Shown: positions 1-5,179, numbered from the stretch's first letter. The stretch: 7,136 bases of DNA from an uncultured Marvinbryantia sp. (GCA_947624335.1 CANQJX010000092.1:1-7136), one strand, 5' to 3'. Translations and numbers: made by a program. Notes: generated by a model from the letters alone, not told the origin.

Positions 1-491
1 CCCATCAGAATCGTCTCAATCACGTCGTCGTAGTGGTGCCCCAGCGCAATCTTATTGCATCCCAGCTCCTGCGCCTTGCTGTACAGATACCCTCGCCGCA
101 TCCGCGCGCACAGATAGCACGGCGAATCGCCCTCCCCCGCTACCGCGTCAAAAATCTGCGAGCGAAACACGGTGATGGGGATGCCCAGCGTCTTTGCGTT
201 ATCCAAAATCAACTGATAATTTTCGTCGTTGTAGCCCGGATTCATCACCAGGAAAACCGCCTCAAAATTTTTCTTTCCGTGGCGGGCCAGTTCCTGAAAA
301 AGCTTTGCCATCAGCATGGAATCTTTTCCCCCGGAAATACACACGGCAATTTTGTCGCCGTCCTGTATCAGCTCGTATTCGCGCACCGCTCTGGTAAATT
401 TGCACCAGACGGGCTTGCGGAATTTTTTAATGATGCTGTGCTCCACGCTTTTGATTCTTTCCTGTCTTTCTGCTTCGTCCATCGTAGGCAT
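1..491 (-). CDS. ttcA: TtcA-family tRNA 2-thiocytidine synthetase (3' end cut off by window)
   Basis: PP-loop ATPase of the TtcA family, which adenylates and then thiolates cytidine 32 of certain tRNAs with the help of an iron-sulfur cluster. The visible 163 residues are the N-terminal part. They show the PP-loop SGGKDS at residues 53-58, the CxxC pair C125/C128 in CYLCARMRRGYLY, and LGHHYDDVIET at 150-160, all in the TtcA spacing and very like the E. coli pattern CSRLRRG...LGHHRDD. The third cluster cysteine would lie beyond the left edge. I chose the ATG at 491 because GGGAG lies about 9 bases upstream; an in-frame ATG at 482 is less well placed. The start is 21 bases after the larE-tcdA stop, so the two are probably one operon. 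TilS is excluded by the CxxC motif. Family assignment is firm. The exact substrate is inferred, since Firmicutes TtcA-like proteins are less studied. Confidence 0.85.
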   Translation of the reverse strand, partial: MPTMDEAERQERIKSVEHSIIKKFRKPVWCKFTRAVREYELIQDGDKIAVCISGGKDSMLMAKLFQELARHGKKNFEAVFLVMNPGYNDENYQLILDNAKTLGIPITVFRSQIFDAVAGEGDSPCYLCARMRRGYLYSKAQELGCNKIALGHHYDDVIETILM

Positions 492-512
492 TTTTCTTCG
501 CTCCCGCCGCTC

Positions 513-2063
513 TTATACTTTCCGGTTGTTTCCCGTCAGATCTTTGATTACTTCTCCGGCGATCACCAGTCCGGCAACCGACGGCACAAACGCCACCGAA
601 CCCGGCGCCGCGCCCCGCGCGTCCTGTCCCGCCTCCTGCTGCGCCGGGCAAACGGGTTCTTCTTTGGAATAAACCACTTTGAGGCGCTCTACCCCGCGTT
701 TTTTCAGCTCGCGGCGCATTACCTTTGCGAGCGGGCAAACCGAGGTTTCATAAAGATCGGCCACCTCAAACGCGCAGGGATCCAGCTTATTCCCCGCCCC
801 CATGCTGCTGATGACCGGAACACCCGCCCGCTGCGCCTGCAGCACAAGCTCTATCTTGGCGGCAACCGTGTCTACCGCGTCTATCACATAAGAATACTTT
901 GAAAAATCAAACGCATCCTGCGTCTTTGGAAGGAAAAAGCATCGATGTACTTCCACCTGCGCATTCGGATTGATTTCCAAAATACGCTCTTTCATAGCGT
1001 CCACTTTGTATTGTCCAATTGTCCTGTGCGTGGCGATAATCTGGCGGTTCAGGTTACTAAGGCAGACGCGGTCGCTGTCAATCAGGTCGAACGCGCCCAC
1101 GCCGCTTCGCGCAAGCGCTTCCACCGCGTAGCCGCCCACGCCGCCGATCCCGAAAACGGCGACTCTGCTTTTTTGCAAAATCTCTGTCGCCCTGCTTCCC
1201 AGTAACCGCTCCGTCCGCGAATAGGGCGTCTGCTTTTCCAGTGTCTCGTTCATGCTTCCGGTGCGATAGCCTTCCAGATCGAGCGCCGCATAGGAAAAGC
1301 CCAGCTTTTTCAGACGGTCCGCAAGTTCCGCGCGGGTTTCCCCTTCCGCCAGCTTTTCAAATTCTTCCTCCGGGATCTCAACCCGCGCCAGATTTCCGTG
1401 AACGCGGACCCGCACCTGCCGAAAGCCGCGGTCCAAAAAAAGCTGCTCCGCCTGCTCCACCCTGGAGAGCGCTTCCTCCGTAATCGTCTCTCCGTAGACA
1501 AAACGCGACGCCAGGCAGGCAAACGACGGCTTATCCCATGTGGGAAGCCCCATCTTTTTGGAAAGCGCGCGGATGTCCTTTTTTGACAGGCCCGCCGCAC
1601 GCAAAGGGCTTAAAATGCCAAGTTCCGCAACCGCCCGCATACCCGGACGGTAATCTCCCTCGTCGTCCAGATTGGATCCCTCCGCCACGAAAGCGATTCC
1701 GCGCTCTCGCGCCGCCTCGATGATTTTCTTTAACAGTGCCCGTTTGCAGCGGTAACAGCGGTCGGGTGGATTTTGGGCGACGCCTTCTATCTGCAGCGCG
1801 TCCAGTTCCACCGTTATCTGCGTTATGCCCTCCCGCGCGCAAAAATCCTGCGCTTCCTGCAGTTCTCTTTTGGGAAAGAACCCGGACCTTGCCGTAACCG
1901 CTACCGCCCGTTCTCCCAGAAGATCGTGCGCCGTTTTTAAAAGGAAGGTAGAATCCACCCCGCTTGAAAAGGCTACCGCAACGCTCCCCAATTCTTTCAG
2001 ATTTGTTTTCAGCCGTTCCAGCTTCGCAAGCTGCTCCTCATTGGGCGTTTCCATTTCCGTCAT
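513..2063 (-). CDS. larE-tcdA: LarE-TcdA fusion: sacrificial sulfur transferase joined to t6A dehydratase
   Basis: One uninterrupted 516-residue protein with two complete enzymes. Residues 1 to about 275 are LarE, the ATP pyrophosphatase that activates a nicotinate-derived carboxylate and donates sulfur for the nickel-pincer cofactor. Visible are the PP-loop SSGVDS (33-38), CYRC (C103, C106) and FACLASR (C183), the three-cysteine form of LarE, which in characterised members holds a [4Fe-4S] cluster. The domain ends with the usual LDLEGYRTGSMNE. Residues from about 280 to 516 are TcdA (CsdL), the E1-like enzyme that cyclises t6A37 in tRNA: YSRTERLLG, the nucleotide loop GIGGVGG (305-311), LIDSD (327-331), LSNLNRQ (335-341), VIDAVD (393-398) and FVPSVAGLVIAGEVIKDL at the end. 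LarE normally stops near GSMNE and TcdA is normally a separate gene. Start 2063 follows AGGAG by 7 bases. It has its own promoter and is followed closely by ttcA. No larB, larC or larA is in the window, so the LarE substrate is uncertain. Confidence 0.9.
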   Translation of the reverse strand: MTEMETPNEEQLAKLERLKTNLKELGSVAVAFSSGVDSTFLLKTAHDLLGERAVAVTARSGFFPKRELQEAQDFCAREGITQITVELDALQIEGVAQNPPDRCYRCKRALLKKIIEAARERGIAFVAEGSNLDDEGDYRPGMRAVAELGILSPLRAAGLSKKDIRALSKKMGLPTWDKPSFACLASRFVYGETITEEALSRVEQAEQLFLDRGFRQVRVRVHGNLARVEIPEEEFEKLAEGETRAELADRLKKLGFSYAALDLEGYRTGSMNETLEKQTPYSRTERLLGSRATEILQKSRVAVFGIGGVGGYAVEALARSGVGAFDLIDSDRVCLSNLNRQIIATHRTIGQYKVDAMKERILEINPNAQVEVHRCFFLPKTQDAFDFSKYSYVIDAVDTVAAKIELVLQAQRAGVPVISSMGAGNKLDPCAFEVADLYETSVCPLAKVMRRELKKRGVERLKVVYSKEEPVCPAQQEAGQDARGAAPGSVAFVPSVAGLVIAGEVIKDLTGNNRKV

Positions 2064-2119
2064 TGCCGCTCTCCTCTCCCGGTACTGTATCGTTGATGAT
2101 TTCTTTACCGCACATCATC

Positions 2120-2148
2120 ATTGTACACGTTTTTGCGCCCAAAATCAA
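2120..2148 (-). promoter_or_regulatory. sigma-A promoter of the larE-tcdA-ttcA unit
   Basis: On the minus strand TTGATT (2148-2143) and TACAAT (2125-2120) are separated by exactly 17 bases. Transcription would start near 2113, giving a leader of about 50 bases with the Shine-Dalgarno AGGAG directly before the ATG at 2063. It lies between the upstream terminator and the gene, as expected for an independent housekeeping unit. The prediction rests on consensus match only. Confidence 0.65.
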
Positions 2149-2172
2149 TTTGAATCAGCAAAGCCCGGCAGC

Positions 2173-2200
2173 AAAAAGCAGCCGGTTTCCCGACTGCTTT
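2173..2200 (-). terminator. intrinsic terminator after the SpoIIQ-like gene
   Basis: Read on the minus strand, AAAGCAGTCGG and CCGGCTGCTTT form an 11-bp stem (one U-G wobble) closed by a GAAA tetraloop of the stable GNRA type. The 3' arm runs into a five-U tract (2177-2173). It lies 27 bases past the stop at 2228. The wobble is a C-A mismatch on the other strand, so the element is oriented for minus-strand transcripts. Confidence 0.85.
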
Positions 2201-2227
2201 AACGCTCTTTTCCGGTTTGGTTTCTTT

Positions 2228-2980
2228 TTATTCCAGATACAGGTAGGGATCGACCGGTTTCCCGTCCTTCTGCATCTGAAAATAAAGGTTGCTTCCCTCT
2301 TCCACATAGTATTTGGTCGGCTCGCTGACATAGCCCAGAAGCTGTCCCTGCTCTACGACGTCGCCTTCCGCTACCGTCACTTCCTTTAACTGCCCGTAAA
2401 TCAGGCTATAATTGTTGCCCAGGTTCAGTTTTAAGGTTGTTCCGGTCTCCTCGTTCACCGTAATCGATTCCACAATCCCTTTTGCAGACGCGACCACCTG
2501 GTTGCCCACCGGACTGCTGATGATCATTGCCGGATTGTATTTATACTGGTCTAACGTCTGGAAATAAACGGTGCTGTCCATATTGTAATCCATCAGAACC
2601 GTGCCCGCAGCCGGCCATGTAATCTGCGCGTCGTCCTGAAAATAAACCGTCGGCTCAATGATCGCCGCCGCGGAGGAAACATTTGCGTCTACGGCTTCTT
2701 CCTCGCTCTGCTGCGCTTTTGCTTCCTCATTGTCTTTCACAGAATTCGTACTTTCTTCGGCAGGAAATTCCGCGACTACGTCCTGTCCCGCCGCCGCAAG
2801 GCCCGCCTCTGTTTCGGTCTGTTTTTCCGTTTCGTTTACTGCCGCCGGTTCCTGCTGCTTCATCCTGCTTTCATAGCTGGTACGATAAGTTGCAAACGCG
2901 ACGATCCCTACCAGGCAAAGTGTCAGAACTCCCAAAGTCCCCTTGTTTTTCAAAAATCCAATTACTTTTTCTTTTCGCAT
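2228..2980 (-). CDS. spoIIQ: SpoIIQ-like membrane protein with catalytically dead M23/LytM domain
   Basis: 250-residue protein with one N-terminal membrane segment (about residues 14-33, from GTLGVLTLC to ATYRTS), an acidic, low-complexity Glu/Ala/Gln linker (about 40-105) and a C-terminal LytM/M23 fold (about 115-250). Family landmarks are SSPVGNQVVASAKGIVESI, NYSLIYGQLKEVTVAEGDVVEQGQLLGYV and a final LYFQMQKDGKPVDPYLYL. In active M23 peptidases these hold Zn-binding HxxxD and HxH; here LYFQM replaces the HxH block, and the whole protein has no histidine. SpoIIQ is the forespore partner of SpoIIIAH in the engulfment channel, and Bacillus SpoIIQ is also a degenerate peptidase. The location after spoIID fits the clostridial spoIID-spoIIQ neighbourhood. 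A GTG at 2989 is in frame, but it lies inside the ribosome site GAGGTGA, which sits 6 bases before the ATG at 2980, so 2980 is the start. An unrelated non-sporulation M23 scaffold protein remains possible. Confidence 0.75.
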   Translation of the reverse strand: MRKEKVIGFLKNKGTLGVLTLCLVGIVAFATYRTSYESRMKQQEPAAVNETEKQTETEAGLAAAGQDVVAEFPAEESTNSVKDNEEAKAQQSEEEAVDANVSSAAAIIEPTVYFQDDAQITWPAAGTVLMDYNMDSTVYFQTLDQYKYNPAMIISSPVGNQVVASAKGIVESITVNEETGTTLKLNLGNNYSLIYGQLKEVTVAEGDVVEQGQLLGYVSEPTKYYVEEGSNLYFQMQKDGKPVDPYLYLE

Positions 2981-3003
2981 ATTTGTCACCTCATATTATG
3001 TTC

Positions 3004-3034
3004 ATTATGGTTCTGCACATATGATTTCCATAAT
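3004..3034. repeat. inverted repeat ATTATGG/CCATAAT across the candidate spoIIQ promoter
   Basis: ATTATGG at 3004-3010 and CCATAAT at 3028-3034 are a perfect 7-base inverted repeat around the -10 region. A further CCATAAT occurs at 3062-3068, 34 bases from the previous copy. It could be an operator or chance in AT-rich DNA. Confidence 0.25.
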
Positions 3035-3048
3035 TGAGCGATTTATGC
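3021..3048 (-). promoter_or_regulatory. candidate sigma-F-type promoter for the SpoIIQ-like gene
   Basis: GCATA (3048-3044) matches the sigma-F -35 form GYWTA, and GGAAATCAT (3029-3021) matches the -10 form GGNRANANT at all but one informative base. The spacer is 14 bases, one shorter than usual. Transcription would begin near 3014, about 34 bases before the ATG at 2980. Bacillus spoIIQ is a sigma-F gene, which is the reason I looked for this pattern; it is suggestive, not proven. Confidence 0.4.
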
Positions 3049-3115
3049 AAAAATTCTTTGTCCATAATCTACAAAGCCCTATAAATACAGTATTTTAAGT
3101 ATTAGTGTTTTTTGA

Positions 3116-3277
3116 AACCATTCGTTTTGTACCTTTTCTGAAATAATCCTGCTGCCAAAAACTGATAAAATCATTTTAGAGAAAATCGCAAAAATGAATG
3201 ATCGCAGCTTTAACCATATAGTTAATCGCGCTATCAAACAGTTCATCCGTGAAAATACACCAGGCAACGCGAAATAG
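3116..3277 (+). pseudogene. remnant of a ribbon-helix-helix (Arc/MetJ-like) gene
   Basis: The plus frame ending at the TAG at 3275-3277 reads EIILLPKTDKIILEKIAK and then MNDRSFNHIVNRAIKQFIRE. This follows the ribbon-helix-helix pattern of a short beta strand with LP, a first helix, a turn with an (N/D)RS motif and a second helix ending in a charged tail, as in small DNA-binding antitoxins and plasmid regulators. There is no ATG before the strand; the frame is closed upstream by TGA at 3113, and the only in-frame ATG (3194) would leave just the second helix, without a good ribosome site. I therefore read it as a decayed gene that has lost its 5' end. Use of CTG (3149 or 3152) as a start cannot be excluded. 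It lies in the same AT-rich gap as the toxin locus, hinting at past insertion of mobile DNA. Confidence 0.4.
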
Positions 3278-3316
3278 AGTTGTTCATTGTGGGATTACTG
3301 CGCGGGAAAATAATTC

Positions 3317-3345
3317 TTGAAACATACATGCAGATGTGCTATATT
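3317..3345 (+). promoter_or_regulatory. strong sigma-A promoter for the antisense antitoxin RNA
   Basis: TTGAAA (3317-3322), a 17-base spacer and TATATT (3340-3345), with TG at 3337-3338 giving an extended -10. Start expected near 3352. This is among the best consensus matches in the window, yet no convincing gene follows it on the plus strand, which points to a non-coding transcript. Confidence 0.75.
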
Positions 3346-3351
3346 GAGAAT

Positions 3352-3443
3352 ACAAAGGGAGGCCAAAGAAGCGGCTCACCCCAATATGAATAGCCTAATT
3401 TACATCAAGCCGTCACTATTCGCAGTAGTGGCGGCTATTTTCT
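3352..3443 (+). ncRNA. antisense RNA antitoxin of the type I toxin locus
   Basis: A transcript of roughly 90 bases is bounded by the strong promoter at 3317-3345 and the intrinsic terminator at 3408-3443. It converges on the small toxin gene and its last bases overlap the toxin stop codon and the 3' end of the toxin mRNA, the layout of txpA/RatA and bsrG/SR4-type loci in Firmicutes. Pairing with the toxin 3' region would promote mRNA decay or block translation. The 5' part can form an imperfect hairpin (GGGAGGCC against GGCTCACCC). Ends are inferred from promoter and terminator only. Confidence 0.6.
3408..3443 (+). terminator. intrinsic terminator of the antisense RNA
   Basis: AGCCGTCACTA (3408-3418) and TAGTGGCGGCT (3426-3436) form an 11-bp stem with a 7-base loop, followed by ATTTTCT. 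The single U-G wobble exists only in the plus-strand RNA; in the minus-strand RNA it is a C-A mismatch and no U tract follows, so the terminator favours the plus transcript and lets the toxin mRNA pass. Confidence 0.75.
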
Positions 3444-3524
3444 GCCCCTAAAGACTGTGTAGCACAGCCCGATCAGGGCAACAATGAGTATACAAAATTG
3501 GATTAATTCCGCATATGTAACCAT
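3435..3524 (-). CDS. small hydrophobic type I toxin, holin-like family
   Basis: A 29-residue peptide beginning MVTYAELIQF, with a single hydrophobic segment (about residues 7-24, FCILIVALIGLCYTVF) and a basic tail RGRK. This is the form of the small 'putative holin-like toxin' family (TxpA/BsrG-like) found in Firmicutes, whose overproduction damages the membrane. The start is set by the strong ribosome site AAAGGAGG, 8 bases before the ATG. A sigma-A promoter lies at 3614-3642 and the leader can fold over the ribosome site. A convergent antisense RNA gene overlaps its 3' end. The gene sits between spoIID and the SpoIIQ-like gene in AT-rich DNA and is too short for standard gene finders. Recognition rests on peptide architecture and locus layout. 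Confidence 0.75.
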   Translation of the reverse strand: MVTYAELIQFCILIVALIGLCYTVFRGRK

Positions 3525-3531
3525 CGGTACG

Positions 3532-3579
3532 CCCTCCTTTCTTTCGTCTGGAGGGTTGCCCCTCCTATAAAACAGAGGG
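3532..3579 (-). promoter_or_regulatory. toxin leader with four alternating pairing segments including the Shine-Dalgarno
   Basis: Along the minus-strand RNA: segment 1 CCCTC (3579-3575), segment 2 GGAGGG (3565-3560), segment 3 CCCTCC (3555-3550), segment 4 GGAGGG (3537-3532), which is the toxin Shine-Dalgarno. Segments 2 and 3 form a perfect 6-bp hairpin with a GCAA tetraloop and leave the ribosome site free. Alternatively 1:2 and 3:4 can pair and hide it. This resembles metastable leaders of other type I toxins. Pairing is seen; the switching is inferred. Confidence 0.55.
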
Positions 3580-3613
3580 TAAGCCGCCCGGCTCTTTGAT
3601 CTCCCATATTGAT

Positions 3614-3642
3614 AGTATAGCGCACCTCCTTTTTAACAGCAA
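3614..3642 (-). promoter_or_regulatory. sigma-A promoter of the toxin mRNA
   Basis: TTGCTG (3642-3637), 17 bases, TATACT (3619-3614) on the minus strand, preceded by very AT-rich DNA that could act as an UP element. Start near 3607, giving a leader of about 83 bases. The spacer contains AAGGAGG, which has no gene of its own that I trust. Confidence 0.6.
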
Positions 3643-3716
3643 TATTATTTTGTCGTTTTTTGTTTTATATTATTTGTATTATTCAGCTCTAGTCACCGCA
3701 TTGTAAAAAAAGAACG

Positions 3717-4565
3717 TTAATACTGCGTAATCTTTGTACCCGGAAAAAAGTATTCCAAAATTTCCCGATAGTTTTTGTCAGTCCGCGCCATCTGCTGCGC
3801 CGTGTACTGGCTCAGCCCAAGTCCGTGTCCGACGCCGTGCACCGTCAGGAATACGCCCCCTCCGTTTGATTCCACTTCAAAATTTGCGGAGGGCAGCCCT
3901 AACAGGTTGCGGAATTCCTCGCCCGACAGATATTCGTCTCCCCGGCGGATCTGCAGCGCGTACCCCGCCTCGTCCCGCTCCACAACCTCCATGTCCGCCC
4001 ACGCGTCGTCGATCTGTACCACGCACTTGGCGTTCGGCGCGTCCGCGTCCGACGGGCAGGTTTTGGAGGCCAGATACGGATATTCCTGCGACGCAAAGAC
4101 CTCGTTCCCGCTGCGCGTCCTGCCCGCGCTTACGGCATGGAAGGAAGCAAGAATGGGCTTGTCCTCCCAGGTGAGGATTTCGCCGGACGTCTCCTTTTGC
4201 GCCCGCAGAAATTTTTCCGCCGCGCCCGCGCGCTCCAGTTCCTCCATCGTCAGATAATCTCCGCTTCTCACCTCGCCCGTCTGCTCGATCTGCCGGTAAA
4301 GATCGGTGCGGATCAGCACCATCTGCGCCTTTACCGCTTCCGGGTCATACCCCAGCGGGATCTGCGCCGCCGCGGATTTCAGCACATACTCTTCCAGATC
4401 CATCTCCACCGTCCCGGTGTTTGTTTTTACGGAAATATATTCCATCTCATTTTTGATCGTCCGGTAAATCTCGTCCATCCGCCCGTCAAGCAGGAAGGTC
4501 AGCGCCAGGGGCAGCAACAAAACGGCCAAAATTCCGATCAAAATATGTTCGGTTCTCTGTCTCAT
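3717..4565 (-). CDS. spoIID: stage II sporulation protein D (SpoIID/LytB family), atypical active site
   Basis: SpoIID is the membrane-anchored lytic transglycosylase of the mother-cell engulfment complex. This 282-residue protein has an N-terminal membrane anchor (about 7-26), the amidase-enhancer/SpoIID block MDLEEYVL...DPEAVKAQ (55-81), a second block with SGEILTWEDKPILASFHAVSAGRTR and EYPYLASKTCPSD (127-173), and the conserved end HGVGHGLGLSQYTAQQMA (243-260). Length is somewhat below Bacillus SpoIID. Two oddities: where family members carry the essential Glu in AAEMP, this one reads AAAQIP (Q68), and the His/Cys-rich zinc insert seen in C. difficile SpoIID is not recognisable. Family membership is secure; enzyme activity is doubtful. 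The ATG follows AGAGGAT by 6 bases; that ribosome site lies inside an inverted repeat with a sigma-E-like promoter, fitting the known sigma-E control of spoIID. Confidence 0.88.
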   Translation of the reverse strand: MRQRTEHILIGILAVLLLPLALTFLLDGRMDEIYRTIKNEMEYISVKTNTGTVEMDLEEYVLKSAAAQIPLGYDPEAVKAQMVLIRTDLYRQIEQTGEVRSGDYLTMEELERAGAAEKFLRAQKETSGEILTWEDKPILASFHAVSAGRTRSGNEVFASQEYPYLASKTCPSDADAPNAKCVVQIDDAWADMEVVERDEAGYALQIRRGDEYLSGEEFRNLLGLPSANFEVESNGGGVFLTVHGVGHGLGLSQYTAQQMARTDKNYREILEYFFPGTKITQY

Positions 4566-4571
4566 AAAAAT

Positions 4572-4599
4572 ATCCTCTCATAATACTATATGAGAGGAT
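4572..4599 (-). promoter_or_regulatory. perfect 11-bp hairpin enclosing the spoIID ribosome binding site
   Basis: ATCCTCTCATA and TATGAGAGGAT are perfect inverted repeats with a 6-base loop. The right arm (4582-4572 on the minus strand) contains the spoIID Shine-Dalgarno AGAGGA. The hairpin is followed by ATTTTT and then the ATG, so in a transcript coming from rubrerythrin it could hide the ribosome site and also act as a weak terminator. Confidence 0.7.
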
Positions 4600-4613
4600 G
4601 CCGGCAAATATAC
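4585..4613 (-). promoter_or_regulatory. sigma-E-like promoter of spoIID, embedded in the hairpin
   Basis: GTATATT (4613-4607) fits the sigma-E -35 form GHATATT exactly; after 14 bases, CATATAGT (4592-4585) fits the -10 form CATACAMT at six of eight bases. The start would fall near 4579, just inside the right arm of the hairpin, giving a leader of about 14 bases with a free Shine-Dalgarno. Known sigma-E control of spoIID supports it. Confidence 0.6.
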
Positions 4614-4639
4614 CGGATGAAAAACAACGTTTCCGATAT

Positions 4640-5179
4640 TTAATAATTCTCCGCCCTGATCTGGAAGTAAGCCTGTTCATGCCCGCAGATCGGACATTTG
4701 GCCGGCGCCTTTTGGCCGATGTGGATAAACCCGCATTTTCTGCACTGCCAGATCCGGTCTCCGTCCCGTGAAAATACAATGCCTTCTTCTGCATTGGAAA
4801 GCAGTTTTCGGTAGCGCTCCTCATGCTCTTTTTCCACTGCCGCAACCAGTTCAAATTTGCGGGCGATTTCCGTAAACCCTTCTTCGTACGCCTCGGCCGC
4901 CATACGGCTGTACATTTCCGTCCATTCGTAGTTTTCGCCGTTCGCCGCCGCCAGCAGGTTTTCCTTTGTATCTCCGATTTCGCCGCCGCTGATGTACCGG
5001 AACCACTGTTTGGCGTGCGCGATCTCGTTGCCCGCCGTCTCTTCAAAGATTGCCGCAATCTGCTGATAGCCGTCTTTGCGCGCCTTGTTCGCATAATAAG
5101 TATACTTGCTGTGCGCCATGCTCTCTCCGGCAAACGCCTCCAGAAGATTTTTCTCTGTCTTGCTGCCCTTTAATTCCAT
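4640..5179 (-). CDS. rbr: rubrerythrin (diiron peroxidase with C-terminal rubredoxin)
   Basis: Rubrerythrin reduces hydrogen peroxide in anaerobes, taking electrons through its rubredoxin domain. This protein has the usual form and order at 179 residues: a four-helix ferritin-like domain (1 to about 130) with carboxylate and His ligands at E19 (FAGES), E52xxH55 (NEIAH), the E96-E100 region (AAEAYEEGF) and E116xxH119 (VEKEH), then a rubredoxin Fe(Cys)4 domain with CRKCG (C146, C149) and CPICG (C162, C165). It is soluble, with no signal peptide. The start at 5179 follows AAGGAGGG by 8 bases. It lies 58 bases after the amidase stop and 74 bases before spoIID. I see only a poor sigma-A-like promoter (TATATA around 5199-5204), so it may be read from upstream. 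It has no direct spore-wall role; it may protect the sporulating cell from oxidants. Confidence 0.95.
   Translation of the reverse strand: MELKGSKTEKNLLEAFAGESMAHSKYTYYANKARKDGYQQIAAIFEETAGNEIAHAKQWFRYISGGEIGDTKENLLAAANGENYEWTEMYSRMAAEAYEEGFTEIARKFELVAAVEKEHEERYRKLLSNAEEGIVFSRDGDRIWQCRKCGFIHIGQKAPAKCPICGHEQAYFQIRAENY

Larger units (their letters stand above)
2981..3716. other. AT-rich gap between spoIID and spoIIQ holding accessory DNA
   Basis: These 736 bases are clearly richer in A and T than the flanking genes. They hold, from high to low coordinates, the toxin promoter, leader and gene, the antisense RNA gene, the ribbon-helix-helix remnant and the candidate spoIIQ promoter. I see no transposase, clear terminal repeats or tRNA, and no good terminator after the spoIID stop (only a seven-T run at 3709-3703). 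In 3643-3716 I see nothing else. Confidence 0.6.

Noticed and set aside
33..902. 289-codon plus-strand open frame
   Set aside because: It is opposite the TtcA and TcdA coding regions, both with clear motifs, has no ribosome site and an Arg/His-rich composition typical of an antisense frame.
1251..1253. Separate tcdA start at the internal ATG (Met 271)
   Set aside because: The ATG belongs to the conserved LarE end GSMNE, and the nearest purine-rich site is 3 or about 17 bases away, neither suitable; independent internal initiation is unlikely but untested.
3079..3267. 62-codon minus-strand open frame with hydrophobic residues
   Set aside because: No ribosome site, no recognisable motif, and it lies opposite the ribbon-helix-helix-like frame, which explains the sequence better.
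3386..3451. 21-residue hydrophobic peptide frame inside the antisense RNA
   Set aside because: The only GGGAGG is 22 bases before its ATG, too far; the frame runs through the terminator hairpin. Likely chance, though a dual-function RNA cannot be fully excluded.
3513..3608. minus-strand frame starting ATGGGAGATC after AAGGAGG, overlapping the toxin start
   Set aside because: Its Shine-Dalgarno-like AAGGAGG lies inside the promoter spacer and would not be in the transcript; the peptide looks like nothing known.
4601..4616. CCGG-N8-CCGG inverted repeat after rubrerythrin as a terminator
   Set aside because: Only four base pairs and no U tract; the 11-bp hairpin at 4572-4599 is a better candidate.
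4486..5133. 215-codon minus-strand frame overlapping rubrerythrin and the spoIID start
   Set aside because: Basic, motif-free translation in the wrong frame of rubrerythrin, which has all its metal ligands.
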